Positions 1 to 9,984 of a DNA stretch of 64,000 bases are shown here, one piece after another. Every line of letters starts with the position of its first letter. Within the stretch, counting starts at the first letter, position 1. The translations under genes and the position numbers were made by a program. This DNA is from Azospirillum endophyticum (GTDB taxonomy: Bacteria > Pseudomonadota > Alphaproteobacteria > Azospirillales > Azospirillaceae). Location of the stretch: the NCBI RefSeq assembly GCF_016595245.1, contig NZ_JAENHM010000058.1:255585-319584 (forward strand), in the 5' to 3' direction. A model generated the notes under the pieces. The model was not told the DNA's origin and ran no database searches. It was given only the letters and a program-made list of their open reading frames with translations.

Positions 1-975
1 GAGCGGCGAGAATTCCAGCCCGAACATCTCGTGGAAGGCCGGCATGCCGTCGGCCGGGCTGCGGGAGAAGTCGGCGATGCCGAAGAAGCTCGGCCGCGGG
101 ATGCCGGAGATGCCATTCGGGCCGCCGGTGAACTGGTACCAGTTGACCAGGATGATGCGGATGATCTCGCCGAAGCCGAGCGTCACGATGGCGAAATAGT
201 CGCCGCGCAGCCGCAGCACCGGGAAGCCCAGCAGCACGCCCGAGCAGGCGGCAAGCAGCCCCGCCAGCGGCAGGCAGAGCCAGAAGCTCAGCCCGAAGTA
301 ATGGGCGAGCAGGGCGTAGCTGTAGGCGCCGACGGCGTAGAAGGCGACATAGCCGAGGTCGAGCAGGCCGGCGAGGCCGACGACGATGTTCAGCCCCCAG
401 CCCAGCATGATGTAGGTCAGCAGCAGGATGCCGATGTCCAGCAGCATGCGGTCGGCCAGCGGGGTCAGCGGCAGGATGGCGGCGAAGACCACGGCGACCG
501 GGCCGATGTAGCGGCTGGCGTGCTGCACCTTGGCGGCGACGCGGTCCATCCGCTTGTCGCGGTCGGCCTGGCTGAGCTTGGAGCGGCCGGTGGCGACCGT
601 CATGGCGGCGCGCAGCGCGATGACGCCGCCGCCCAGCACCAGCACCAGGCGCAGCACCTGGGTCGGCATCGGCAGCACCAGCCCGACGCCGGCGCAGACC
701 AGCGCGACGACCAGCACTGGCAGGGCCAGGCCCTGGCGGATCAGCCCGAGGCCGAGGCGGCCGAGGAAGACGAGGACGAGGGAGGCGATGACCTCCTCCG
801 GCCGGGCCTCGATGCCGAGCCCGGTGGGGCGGTCGACGGTGCGCAGGCCCACCAGCGGCACGGTCAGCAGCAAGGCGACGAAGGCGGCGAGGCCGGCGTC
901 CTTGATGGTGGCGGCCCAATCGACGCCGCGCGTCTTGGCGCTCCCGGCAGAGAGGGTGTTGGAGTGGCTGGTCAT
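1..975 (-). CDS. livM: Branched-chain amino acid ABC transporter permease LivM (3' end outside window)
   Basis: Inner-membrane permease of a high-affinity branched-chain amino acid importer, acting with LivH, two ATPases and a periplasmic binding protein that are not in view. The ATG at 975 opens a protein with an extra hydrophobic N-terminal region of the DUF3382 type. The conserved LivM core follows, including GLAGLLDLGYVAFYAVGAY and the later RGDYFAIVTLGFGEI. The gene runs off the left edge, so the C-terminus is missing. It starts only 5 bp after the livH stop, so the two are co-transcribed. The family call is firm; the exact substrate (Leu/Ile/Val or a related amide) cannot be read from the permease. 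Confidence 0.9.
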   Translation of the reverse strand, partial: MTSHSNTLSAGSAKTRGVDWAATIKDAGLAAFVALLLTVPLVGLRTVDRPTGLGIEARPEEVIASLVLVFLGRLGLGLIRQGLALPVLVVALVCAGVGLVLPMPTQVLRLVLVLGGGVIALRAAMTVATGRSKLSQADRDKRMDRVAAKVQHASRYIGPVAVVFAAILPLTPLADRMLLDIGILLLTYIMLGWGLNIVVGLAGLLDLGYVAFYAVGAYSYALLAHYFGLSFWLCLPLAGLLAACSGVLLGFPVLRLRGDYFAIVTLGFGEIIRIILVNWYQFTGGPNGISGIPRPSFFGIADFSRSPADGMPAFHEMFGLEFSPL

Positions 976-980
976 GGCGC

Positions 981-1886
<906 letters not shown>

Positions 1887-2235
1887 GTCCTCATCCCACC
1901 TTCAGCACGGCGCAAAGGCAGGGTGCGGCGGCACGGGCACACTCGGCACACCGGTCTCGCAACAGCAGCCCCCCTGTCTGGTGCACTCTGTCTGGTGCAG
2001 CCCGTCCATTCACCAAACGGAATGCCGTATCATCGGGATTTCCGTCTATTGGCCTGACGGACCATGATTTTTCCTGTTCGAAGGAGGCTCCCGCGATCCG
2101 GCCGGGCCGTCGTGCAAGCGCCTCTCCTGACCTTTTCGGTAGTACCAGCCTGACGGATTTTTGCAAGACAGATTTGTGTTGTCCGCATGCGTGATCGGCC
2201 GGGACAACCCAAGGCGACCAAACCGGGGCGCGAAA
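1887..2235. other. Intergenic region upstream of livH, no gene seen
   Basis: Leader and promoter region of livH on the minus strand. The open frames here are short, have no recognisable protein character, and overlap one another. A duplicated GTCTGGTGCA-type motif (about 1978-2000) is visible but has no clear role. Confidence 0.5.
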
Positions 2236-2276
2236 AACGAAACGCCCCGCCGGGGTTGCCGGCGGGGCGTTTCGTT
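2236..2276 (-). terminator. Rho-independent terminator of the exported-protein gene
   Basis: A perfect 18-bp inverted repeat (2236-2253 with 2259-2276, 5-nt loop) is very G+C rich. Read on the minus strand, it is followed by a T run complementary to the A run at 2233-2237. It lies 26 bp beyond the stop of the gene at 2302. Confidence 0.85.
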
Positions 2277-2301
2277 GGGTGGACGCTGGAGAGCGGAAGC
2301 G

Positions 2302-3066
2302 TCAGCGGACGGCGACGGACTGCTTGGCCGGGACGGCGGCGACCTTCTGCTTCGGCTTGGCCGGAGCCTTGGCCGGCTTCGCCTTGGCGGTCGTGGCCTT
2401 CGGCGTAGCGGCCGGAGCGGCCGACGCGACGGCGATAACGGGGTCCGGATTGCTGACCACCTTGACGTCGCAGAGCGGACGGCTGGCCAGATGCATCAGG
2501 CCGGCGCCCTTCTCGTCGCTCGTCAGGGTCCGCAGGTCGTCGGCCGTCAGGTCCTTGGCGGCGGCCGAGCGGTCGACGAAGTTGGCGCAATATTGCGGGA
2601 TGCCGATGGTGGCGGCGCGGCGGCTGATCTCGTTCGCCAGTTCGGTCCGGAACATGTCGAACTGGCGCGTGGCGTTGCCGCCGGCGCCCGACCGCTTGTA
2701 GAAGGCGATCAGCGACGCTTCCGAGCTGGACAGCAGGGTGCGGTTCTTGACCGAGAAGTCCTGGTAGAGGTCGAAGGGCTTCTTGTCCGGCATCACCGTG
2801 CGGCAGGTCAGGCCGACCACCATCATCTCGGTGTGCATGCGCATCAACTGCTCGGCCGCATGCTCAGCATGGTTGTAGCAGGCGGGCGTGGCCGGGCCGC
2901 TCGACTTGGCCGGGCGGGCCTTCGCGGCGGCCGTCTTCGCCGGCGGCTTCGCAGCCTCCTTGGCGGCGGCGCTGGCGGGCACCGGCAGGGCGAACAGCGC
3001 GCCGAGGACGGCGGCGCCGGTCAGGGCTTTCAGGGAAAGGCGGAGGGCGGCGCGCTGGCGACTCAT
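2302..3066 (-). CDS. Exported protein of unknown function
   Basis: A 254-residue protein with an N-terminal signal peptide: a basic start (MSRQRAALRLSLK), a hydrophobic stretch, then the cleavage-like ALPVPASAAA. A Lys/Ala/Pro-rich linker follows, then a globular domain of about 130 residues with four Cys (CYNHAEH, GLTCRT, QYCANF, PLCDV), which probably pair in the periplasm. The tail is again Ala/Lys/Pro rich. The ATG at 3066 was chosen over the longer open frame because a GGAG site precedes it and the signal peptide begins there. The function is not recognised. It is a single-gene unit ended by the terminator at 2236 and divergent from the sugar kinase. Confidence 0.8.
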   Translation of the reverse strand: MSRQRAALRLSLKALTGAAVLGALFALPVPASAAAKEAAKPPAKTAAAKARPAKSSGPATPACYNHAEHAAEQLMRMHTEMMVVGLTCRTVMPDKKPFDLYQDFSVKNRTLLSSSEASLIAFYKRSGAGGNATRQFDMFRTELANEISRRAATIGIPQYCANFVDRSAAAKDLTADDLRTLTSDEKGAGLMHLASRPLCDVKVVSNPDPVIAVASAAPAATPKATTAKAKPAKAPAKPKQKVAAVPAKQSVAVR

Positions 3067-3343
3067 CAGGGGCTCCGGTGGCGCGGTACGACAGGACGGG
3101 TTCGGGCGGGGATCGGCGTCGCCCGACAGTCGGCGACCTTCTACCCGAACGCCGTGACGGGTCAATGGGATTTGCCCGCTGCTTGCGTTTTGTCCCATCA
3201 CCGCAGCGGGGGAGCAACGACTCTCCGGACACCGGTCCGCGACAGGGTCATGTCCCTTCGGGCAGTCGCCGCTCCCGCCGCTGGACGGCGCTGGTCCGGC
3301 GACGCTATGGATGGGTCCCAGGCAATCGGACAGGTGACAGGGC

Positions 3344-4357
3344 ATGGCAGCCACCGGATCGCAGTCGGCCGGCACGGGGGCCGGAACAGAAGCCGCAACA
3401 GGCTACGCGAGCGGGCACCGCATCGGCATCGATCTGGGCGGCACCAAGACCGAGGGCATCCTGCTCGACCGACAGGGAAACCAGTTGGCGCGCCACAGAG
3501 TTCCTACGCCGAAAGGTGATTATGGCGGTACCGTGGCGACGATCCGCGCTCTGGTCGACCGGTTGGAGGGCGCAATCCCCGCCGGTGGAAAGGCGACGGT
3601 CGGGCTCGGCATACCGGGCGCCATCTCGCCGGCGACCGGACTGGTCAAGAACGCCAACTCCACCTGGCTGAACGGACGCGACTTCACGCGCGACCTGACG
3701 CAGGCGCTCGCCCGGCCGGTGCGGATCGAGAACGACGCCAACTGCCTGGCGGTGTCCGAGGCGACCGACGGCGCCGGGGCCGGATGCGGCGTGGTGTTCG
3801 CGGCGATCCTCGGCACCGGCTGCGGCGCCGGCATCGTCGTGCATGGCCGGGTGCTGGGCGGACGCAACGCCATCGCCGGTGAATGGGGACACAATCCGCT
3901 GCCCTGGCCGACCGACGCGGAGCGGCCGGGACCCTCCTGCTATTGCGGCAGGTATGGCTGCCTGGAGACCTTCGTGTCCGGGCCGGCGGTCGCCGCGGAC
4001 CATCTCGCGAACACCGGCGAGAGGCTGGACGCCGCGACGATCCTGGCCCGCGCCGCCGATCCGTCGGGCGACGCCGGATGCCGGGCGACGGCGGACCGGC
4101 TGGTCGGCCGGCTCGCCCGCGGTCTGGCCGCCGTCGCCAACCTGCTGGATCCCGACGTCATCGTGCTGGGCGGCGGATTGTCGAACGCGGAACTGCTCTA
4201 CCAGCGGCTGCCGGCGGCGATGCAGCCCTGGGCCTTCAGCGACCGGCTGGACACGCCGGTGCGCCGCGCCCGCCACGGCGATTCCAGTGGCGTGCGCGGC
4301 GCCGCGTGGCTGTGGCGCCCCGGGGAGCTGCCGGGAGAGTTGCCGAACGCAAGCTGA
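3344..4357 (+). CDS. ROK-family sugar kinase (fructokinase-like)
   Basis: Cytoplasmic ATP-dependent hexose kinase of the ROK family. The phosphate-binding motif IGIDLGGTKTEG lies near residues 27-38, after a short Gly/Ala-rich N-terminus. IENDANC and GTGCGAGIV form the sugar and ATP sites. EWGHNPLPWP, followed by CYCGRYGCLE, gives the zinc-binding His/Cys cluster of ROK kinases. Its closest resemblance is to Mak fructokinase and NagK-type N-acetylglucosamine kinases; the sequence alone does not decide the sugar. At 337 residues it is slightly longer than usual because of the N-terminal extension. It stands alone, with a minus-strand gene on each side. Confidence 0.88.
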   Translation: MAATGSQSAGTGAGTEAATGYASGHRIGIDLGGTKTEGILLDRQGNQLARHRVPTPKGDYGGTVATIRALVDRLEGAIPAGGKATVGLGIPGAISPATGLVKNANSTWLNGRDFTRDLTQALARPVRIENDANCLAVSEATDGAGAGCGVVFAAILGTGCGAGIVVHGRVLGGRNAIAGEWGHNPLPWPTDAERPGPSCYCGRYGCLETFVSGPAVAADHLANTGERLDAATILARAADPSGDAGCRATADRLVGRLARGLAAVANLLDPDVIVLGGGLSNAELLYQRLPAAMQPWAFSDRLDTPVRRARHGDSSGVRGAAWLWRPGELPGELPNAS

Positions 4358-4379
4358 CGAGCGGAAGGGCGACGCTGCC

Positions 4380-4787
4380 CTATTCGGGCCGCGCCGTCCG
4401 CGGAGCCGGCGGGGCATCGGCGCTGCGCGGCGCTGCCGCTCCCCGCTTGGCCGCGGCGGGATCGACCGGCGGCGGAGTCAGCGAATGGGAGGCCGAATAA
4501 TGCTGGCTCGTCTTCTTCACGTCGGTGCCGTAGCGCGTCATGCCGGCGCGGTCCTTGCCCGCCTTGGTCGCCCCCCAGTGGGACGGCGCCGGACCGGGAA
4601 GCGGCTGGGCCTGATCCAGATTGCGCAGGAGGGGCCCGGTCGGAACCATCTGATCGTACACCCAGGGTGCATATTCCTGCTTCTGGGCATGGGCAGGCAG
4701 CGACAGGGCTACCATCGCCAGGGCAGAGGCGACGGCAGCGACGGCGGTCCTGGCGATGGTCTGGGCAGAGAAGGCAACGCGGGTCAT
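4380..4787 (-). CDS. Small exported protein of unknown function
   Basis: A 135-residue protein. The ATG at 4787 begins MTRVAFSAQTIAR, followed by a hydrophobic segment and the signal-peptidase-like site SLPAHAQ. The mature part is hydrophilic, with YAPWVYDQMVPTGPLL near its start and a Pro/Ala-rich end, and has no recognised domain. The longer open frame extends upstream of the signal peptide and was rejected. An AAAGGTG stretch lies upstream. The function is unknown. Confidence 0.7.
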   Translation of the reverse strand: MTRVAFSAQTIARTAVAAVASALAMVALSLPAHAQKQEYAPWVYDQMVPTGPLLRNLDQAQPLPGPAPSHWGATKAGKDRAGMTRYGTDVKKTSQHYSASHSLTPPPVDPAAAKRGAAAPRSADAPPAPRTARPE

Positions 4788-4959
4788 CGAACAGACACCT
4801 TTCGTCCGGGAAAACGGATCCGAAGGCTCAGTCGAGCGGAAAGCGCCCGCGCCGTCCAATGCGGAGGCGCGTTACCCACCCCGGTCGCCACATCCCCAAG
4901 CGGGGCATGCCCGGGTCCTTATGATACAGGCCGGGGAACAGGCCGAACGTCGGGCATGG

Positions 4960-6651
4960 TCATGGGGCAGGCAGACGGTAGAGCGTCAGGTGGAGGCGCT
5001 TGCCGGTGTTGTAGTTGAAGCCGGACAGTTCGGCCAGCGGCAGCGGCGTGGCGACGCCCAGGCCGTCGAGGAAGGCCGGTGCCTCCCGGTCCTCCACCAG
5101 GGCCAGCCCGCAGGCCCGGTCCGCCGTCAGATGCGCCGCGGCACCCGCTCCATGGACAAGCTTGGTCGGCGTGCCGAGGAGGAAGACCAGGCTCGGTTCC
5201 GAATATCCGGCAGCGGCCACAACGCTGTCCGGACAGGGACGGACCTGCGCCGCCGCACGGGCGGCCTGCCGGCTGATCCACACGCCGTCGATGTTCGGCA
5301 GCACGGCGGCATAGGTTCCGGCATAGAGCAGCGCCGCGGCGCCGACCCCGGCCGCGAGGCCGGTCCGCCGCTCGCCGCGCAGCAGCGAGCGCAGGGAAAG
5401 GGCGAAGAGGCCGCCCACCGCCGGCACCAGCGCCACCCCAACCGGATCGATCCGGCGGTCGACCAGCCAGGGGATCACCGCTACCGCCAGCGTCAGGGCG
5501 CCGAAGCCGATCACGCCGAGCGCCACCGCCGCCGCGACCAGCCAGCGGCGCGGCTTTTCGCGGCTGCGGTCGAAACCGTCGAGCAGGGCCGCCGCGGCGA
5601 CGGCGGCGACGGCCGGGAAGACCGGCAGGGTGTAATGGAGGAGCTTGGTCGGCACCGCCTCGAACACCAGCCAGCTCGGGACGATCCAGGCGATGCAGAA
5701 GCGGACGGCATCCAGCCGGCGCCGCGCCCAGACCCAGGGAACCGCCAGCAGGGCCAGCAGCGACCAGGGGGCGAAGGTCACCCAGAAGGTGCCGAGATAA
5801 TAACCGGGCGGCAGCCCCTTGCCCTCCTGCCCGCCCGACACCTTGCCCAGCATGTCGTGGCCGACGGATTCGGCGAAGAAGGCGCCCTTGCTCTTGATGG
5901 CGATGGCGATCAGCCAGGGGGCGGCGATGGCGGCGACGATGCCGAGCCCGGCCAGCGGCTTCAGCCGCTTCAGCCACCCGGCCTCGCGGTCCCAAAGGGC
6001 CAGGACCAGCGCGGTGCTGCCGGAGACCAGCAGGACCATCGGCCCCTTGACCAGCACGCCGATGCCGGCGGCGATCCAGAAGACCAGAGGGATGGTCCAG
6101 GCGGCACGCCCGGCGGGGGCAGGGTCGCGGCGGCCGAGATAGAGATGGGCGAGCGCCGCCTGCCCGACCACCACGGTGGCGAGCAGGACGGCATCGGTCT
6201 TGCCCATCCGCGCCTCGACCCCCAGCACGACGCAGGACGCCATCATCAGCCCGGCCACGAAGCCGGCCGGGCCGCCGAACAGCCGCGCCGCCGTCCAGGC
6301 GCTGGCCAGCACGGCGAGGATCGCCCCAAGGAAGGACGGGATGCGGTAGGTCCAGATGACCTTCTCGGCCCCGACCGGAACCCCGCGCAGCGCATCGGCC
6401 GCGGCGGTCGCCGCGGTCTGCAGCCAGTAGATGCCGACTGGCTTCTTGTAGCGCGTCTCGTCCTGGAAGCGGATGTCGACGAAATTGCCGCTGTCCAGCA
6501 TCTGGGAGGACGCCTGGGCGAAGCGCGCCTCGTCCCGGTCGAAGGGCGGCAGGACGGTGAAGCCCGGCAGGAACAGCACCGCGGCGATCAGCGCCAGCAG
6601 CGCATAGGCCCAGATCGGAAGGCGGCTCCGCGGCAGGGAAGGCACGGTCAC
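4960..6651 (-). CDS. ArnT-like membrane glycosyltransferase (PMT/GT83 superfamily)
   Basis: Polytopic membrane protein of 563 residues with the acidic first-loop motif FDRDEARFAQAS and RYKKPVGIYWLQ. Both are typical of ArnT-like transferases, which move a sugar from undecaprenyl phosphate onto lipid A or another envelope acceptor on the periplasmic side. About ten hydrophobic segments follow, then a soluble C-terminus. The GTG start at 6651 overlaps the stop of the LAB_N gene as GTGA, so the two are translationally coupled. With the GT2 gene just upstream, this makes a complete donor-synthesis and transfer set. The sugar and acceptor are inferred only from family resemblance. Confidence 0.85.
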   Translation of the reverse strand: MTVPSLPRSRLPIWAYALLALIAAVLFLPGFTVLPPFDRDEARFAQASSQMLDSGNFVDIRFQDETRYKKPVGIYWLQTAATAAADALRGVPVGAEKVIWTYRIPSFLGAILAVLASAWTAARLFGGPAGFVAGLMMASCVVLGVEARMGKTDAVLLATVVVGQAALAHLYLGRRDPAPAGRAAWTIPLVFWIAAGIGVLVKGPMVLLVSGSTALVLALWDREAGWLKRLKPLAGLGIVAAIAAPWLIAIAIKSKGAFFAESVGHDMLGKVSGGQEGKGLPPGYYLGTFWVTFAPWSLLALLAVPWVWARRRLDAVRFCIAWIVPSWLVFEAVPTKLLHYTLPVFPAVAAVAAAALLDGFDRSREKPRRWLVAAAVALGVIGFGALTLAVAVIPWLVDRRIDPVGVALVPAVGGLFALSLRSLLRGERRTGLAAGVGAAALLYAGTYAAVLPNIDGVWISRQAARAAAQVRPCPDSVVAAAGYSEPSLVFLLGTPTKLVHGAGAAAHLTADRACGLALVEDREAPAFLDGLGVATPLPLAELSGFNYNTGKRLHLTLYRLPAP

Positions 6652-6983
6652 GATTTGCTCGGCACCGCGTCGCCGGCGGCCTGCGACCGCTTGTGGGACC
6701 AGACGAAATAGACGTTGCGGGCATAGATCACCAGACCCATGCCCTGCCCCAGCATGAAGACCGGGTCGAAACGGTAGAAGGCATAGGCGAACAGCAGGAC
6801 GCCGCCGCCCAGCGAGAAGTACCAGAACATCTCCGGCACCACGCTGCGGCGCGCCTTTTCGCTGGCGATCCACTGCACCAGGAAGCGCATGGTGAACATG
6901 ATCTGGGCGAAGAAGCCGATGCCGACCCAGATCAGGTCGGTGGTGCTTTGCCCCTGGAACCACGCTGCGGCGCGCTCAAGCAT
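6648..6983 (-). CDS. Small LAB_N (lipid A biosynthesis N-terminal domain) membrane protein
   Basis: A 111-residue protein that is almost wholly the LAB_N domain: three hydrophobic helices with QIMFTMRFLVQWIASEKARRS and VPEMFWYFSLGG. Stand-alone LAB_N proteins often sit beside a GT2 and an ArnT-like transferase, as here. They may help flip or handle the polyprenyl-linked sugar, but the role is not established. It lies 38 bp downstream of the GT2 gene and overlaps the transferase by 4 bp. Confidence 0.85.
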   Translation of the reverse strand: MLERAAAWFQGQSTTDLIWVGIGFFAQIMFTMRFLVQWIASEKARRSVVPEMFWYFSLGGGVLLFAYAFYRFDPVFMLGQGMGLVIYARNVYFVWSHKRSQAAGDAVPSKS

Positions 6984-7021
6984 CTTGAAATCCTATCCCG
7001 AATTGGGTCGCTAAAGGTCGG

Positions 7022-7783
7022 TCAGAGGCGTTCGGAAACCGGCGATAGCTTGGTCCGCCGCTTCAGCCAGTAGACGCCCAGCAGATCGACGACGCCGATC
7101 AGCCCGCGCCGCCAGTTGTTGTATTTTGACACGCCGCGCTCGCGTGGGCGATGGTTCACCGGCACATAGGCCACCGGATGGCCATGGGCGCGGAACAGCG
7201 CCGGCAGGAACCGGTGCATCGCCCCGAAGAAGGGCAGGTCCAGGAAGGCGTCGCGGCGGAACAGCTTCAGCCCGCAGCCGCTGTCGGTGCAGCCGTCCTG
7301 CAGGAAGGACTGGCGCACGGCATTGGCGATCCTGGAGGCCCAGCGCTTGGACAGGGTGTCCTGCCGCTTCCGGCGCAGGCCGCCGACCAGCACCGGCGCC
7401 CCGGCCTCTCCCGCCGACACCAGGGCATAGAGCGCCGGAATGTCGGCCGGGTCGTTCTGGCCGTCGCCGTCGAGCGTCACGACGAATTCGCCGTGCGCCG
7501 CCTTGACGCCGCTGCGCACCGCCGCGCTCTGGCCGGAGCGGCGGAGGTGGCGCAGCACGCGCAGACGGCCGGCCTCCACCGCGGGAACGAGACGCGCCTG
7601 CGTGTCGTCCTCCGACTGGTCGTCGACGAAGATGATCTCGAAACCGCCGACCGGAACCAGCGCCCGCTCGATCTCTTCGAGCAGCGGCAGCACATTCTCG
7701 GCCTCGTTGAAAACGGGGACAACGACCGACAGCCGCACCGGCTGGCCGCTCTCCGGATAAATGCTCACGGTTTGCCATCCCAT
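7022..7783 (-). CDS. GT2 glycosyltransferase (ArnC/dolichol-phosphate-mannose-synthase-like)
   Basis: Cytoplasmic-face transferase that would load a nucleotide sugar onto undecaprenyl phosphate. It shows the GT-A fold start VRLSVVVPVFNEAENV, then IIFVDDQSEDDT, the metal-binding TLDGDGQNDPADI, and the acceptor-loop region GCTDSGCGLKLFRRD. It lacks the long C-terminal membrane domain of some ArnC proteins. The ATG at 7783 was chosen over an upstream TTG; a GTG a few codons later is also possible. It is the first gene of the three-gene envelope glycosylation unit ending at 4960. Confidence 0.85.
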   Translation of the reverse strand: MGWQTVSIYPESGQPVRLSVVVPVFNEAENVLPLLEEIERALVPVGGFEIIFVDDQSEDDTQARLVPAVEAGRLRVLRHLRRSGQSAAVRSGVKAAHGEFVVTLDGDGQNDPADIPALYALVSAGEAGAPVLVGGLRRKRQDTLSKRWASRIANAVRQSFLQDGCTDSGCGLKLFRRDAFLDLPFFGAMHRFLPALFRAHGHPVAYVPVNHRPRERGVSKYNNWRRGLIGVVDLLGVYWLKRRTKLSPVSERL

Positions 7784-7836
7784 TCGCCAAACGGGCGGCA
7801 AATTACTCTCGCGGCGCGGCGAACGGTAGCGGAAAA

Positions 7837-7879
7837 GGATGGGACGGAAGCGGGGCAGATCCCCGCTTCCGTCCCATCC
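7837..7879 (-). terminator. Rho-independent terminator of degP
   Basis: A perfect 19-bp stem (7837-7855 with 7861-7879, 5-nt loop) just beyond the degP stop. Read on the minus strand, it is followed by TTTT from 7833-7836. Confidence 0.85.
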
Positions 7880-7897
7880 GGTGCTTGGGTGGCGGGA

Positions 7898-9505
7898 TTA
7901 CCCCTTCCGCCCGTCCAGCGGAAGCGGGACGTAGCGCAGGTCGCCGCCACGGCTGACCAGCATCAGCAGGGTCTTGCGTCCCTGCTCCTTCGCCTTGGCG
8001 ATGCGGGTTTCCAGATCGGCGGCGGTCGCCACCGGCTCCTGTCCCGCCTCGACGATGACGTCGCCGAGGTCGAGCCCGCGCTGCGACGCGGCGCTGTCGC
8101 GATCGACCTCGGTCACCACCAACCCGTCGATGTCCTCGGCAATCGAGAAGGTCTGGCGCAGACCCGGGGTCAGCGGTGCCAGCTTGAGCCCGAGCGACGA
8201 TTTGCTCTCCTCCGGCTGGGCCGAGCGGGGGGCGCCGCTCGACCCGGACATCGCCAGCTGCTGCGGCTCGTCGCGCAGCTCGCCGACCGTCACCTGGATC
8301 GACTGCTCCTTGCCGCCGCGCAGCAAGGTCATCGGGACGGTCCGGCCGATCTCGGTGGAGGCGACCAGGCGGGGGAGCTGGCGCATCTGTTCCAGCGGGT
8401 CGCCGTTGAAGGCGGTGATGACGTCGCCCTGGCGCAGGCCGGCGGAGGCGGCCGGGCTGTCGGGCGAGATGCTGGTGACCAGCGCGCCGCCGGTGCCGTC
8501 CGCCCCCAGGCTTTCGGCGATGTCGGGCGTCACCCGCTGGACCTGGACGCCCAGCCAGCCGCGCCGCACTTTCCCGCCGTCCTTCAACTGGTCGATGATC
8601 GGCTTGGCGAGCGACGACGGAATGGCGAAGCCGATGCCCACCGATCCGCCTGTCGGCGAATAGATCGCGGTGTTGATGCCGATCACCGCACCGCCGGCGT
8701 CATAGAGCGGGCCGCCGGAATTGCCGCGGTTGATGGCGGCGTCGGTCTGCAGATATTCGTCGTAGGGGCCCTGCTGGATGTCGCGGGCGCGGGCCGACAG
8801 GATGCCGGCGGTCACCGACCCCCCGAGCCCGAAGGGATTGCCGATGGCGACCACCCAGTCGCCGACCTCCACCGATTCGCTGTCGCCCCAATGGGTGGCG
8901 GCCAGCGGCTTCGCGCTCTCGACCTTCAACAGCGCGAGATCGGTCGGCGCGTCGGATCCCAGCAGCTTGGCCGGCAGCTTGGTGCCGTCATGCAGGGTGA
9001 CGGCGATCTCGGCCGCGTCGGCGACGACATGGTTGTTGGTGACGATCAGACCCGCGGGATCGATGATGAAGCCGGAGCCGAGAGCCATGCTCGGCAAGCC
9101 CTGCGGTGCGTCGGGCGAGGCTCCCTCCTGACCGCTGCCCGGACCATTTTCTTGCCCGCCTCTCTGCCTCTTGCGGAATTCCCGGAAGAATTCCTCCAGC
9201 GGCGAGCCGGGCGGGACGTCCATCCCTTCCGGCAAACGGCCGCCGGCCGACGCCTGCGGCGCCTGGGTGCTGGAGATGTTGACGACCGTGTCGATCTGCG
9301 TCCGGGCAAGGTCGCGGAAGGATGGCGGCGAGTAGGTCCTGCTGGCTCCCGGCTGAGAACCCGCGGCGACGGTGTTTTGTGCGGCGTCCTGTGCGGCTGC
9401 CGGCGATACCGGCAAAAGGACTGCTCCGGACAGCAGCGCGCACAGCGCCGCGGCCGGAAGGCGCCGGAGGGGAGGATACGAACGCGGCACGGACGCATGC
9501 GGCAT
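7898..9505 (-). CDS. degP: DegP/HtrA-family periplasmic serine endoprotease
   Basis: Periplasmic quality-control protease and chaperone of the Do family, 535 residues. A signal peptide ends around LPVSPAAAQ. The trypsin-like domain has its catalytic triad at about His159 (NNHVVADA), Asp189 (TDLALLKV) and Ser263 (GNSGGPL). Two PDZ domains follow (GWLGVQVQRVTPDIAESLG and a C-terminal GLVVTEVDRDSAASQRGL). A Gly/Gln-rich insert (residues about 110-135) sits in the LA loop, as is common in alphaproteobacterial DegP. The ATG at 9505 was chosen because the signal peptide starts there. It is monocistronic, with its own terminator. Confidence 0.95.
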   Translation of the reverse strand: MPHASVPRSYPPLRRLPAAALCALLSGAVLLPVSPAAAQDAAQNTVAAGSQPGASRTYSPPSFRDLARTQIDTVVNISSTQAPQASAGGRLPEGMDVPPGSPLEEFFREFRKRQRGGQENGPGSGQEGASPDAPQGLPSMALGSGFIIDPAGLIVTNNHVVADAAEIAVTLHDGTKLPAKLLGSDAPTDLALLKVESAKPLAATHWGDSESVEVGDWVVAIGNPFGLGGSVTAGILSARARDIQQGPYDEYLQTDAAINRGNSGGPLYDAGGAVIGINTAIYSPTGGSVGIGFAIPSSLAKPIIDQLKDGGKVRRGWLGVQVQRVTPDIAESLGADGTGGALVTSISPDSPAASAGLRQGDVITAFNGDPLEQMRQLPRLVASTEIGRTVPMTLLRGGKEQSIQVTVGELRDEPQQLAMSGSSGAPRSAQPEESKSSLGLKLAPLTPGLRQTFSIAEDIDGLVVTEVDRDSAASQRGLDLGDVIVEAGQEPVATAADLETRIAKAKEQGRKTLLMLVSRGGDLRYVPLPLDGRKG

Positions 9506-9984
9506 GGACGGTCTCCGCAAAAAACGGTTGGGCCAGGACAGAATGGGCAGATGCTGGCCGGACCAGCGGCCAACCCCCAGGCGACGGCTCCCGGCGGCGG
9601 GTGCAAGGCCCTGGCCGGGATTGTTCTGCAACTGGAAACACCGGAACCCCCGTCCGGGGTCCATGGCATGTTTTTAAAAGGCGGTGACGAAAAAGGTCCA
9701 CCACCATTGGTTTGCTGCCGACTGCGGTTTTTAAAAGCACGGGCTTCCACCAAGCATCGTGCCTTGTTGTGACACCGGGTACAAAATCACGATTCCACGC
9801 AAAGTTATGCTGGCATTTTTGAGAAGAGTTTCCGATAGTCGTCCGTACCGAAAACATCGCCCGCCAGCGTGAAGCCTCGATGCTGCTGACGCACGCGCCC
9901 GCGTGGTCCCGCGTCGGAAGCGTGCGGTCCGGGTGGACATGCTGACGAATGACTGAAAATTCACTTTGGCAACCGAGCGATATA
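9506..9984. other. Divergent intergenic region between degP and the HTH gene
   Basis: About 480 bp with no convincing gene. It should hold the degP promoter on the minus strand and the promoter of the HTH gene on the plus strand. Two identical 11-bp direct repeats (GTTTTTAAAAG at 9670-9680 and 9727-9737) are conspicuous A/T islands in G+C-rich DNA. No clear sigma-E or EcfG motif was found upstream of degP. Confidence 0.5.

Noticed and set aside
4756..6711. A 651-codon plus-strand open frame
   Set aside because: Antisense of the ArnT-like transferase; its product is Gly/Gln/Asp-rich with no family features.
7151..9772. An 873-codon plus-strand open frame
   Set aside because: Runs opposite both GT2 and degP across a clear terminator, and has no domain.
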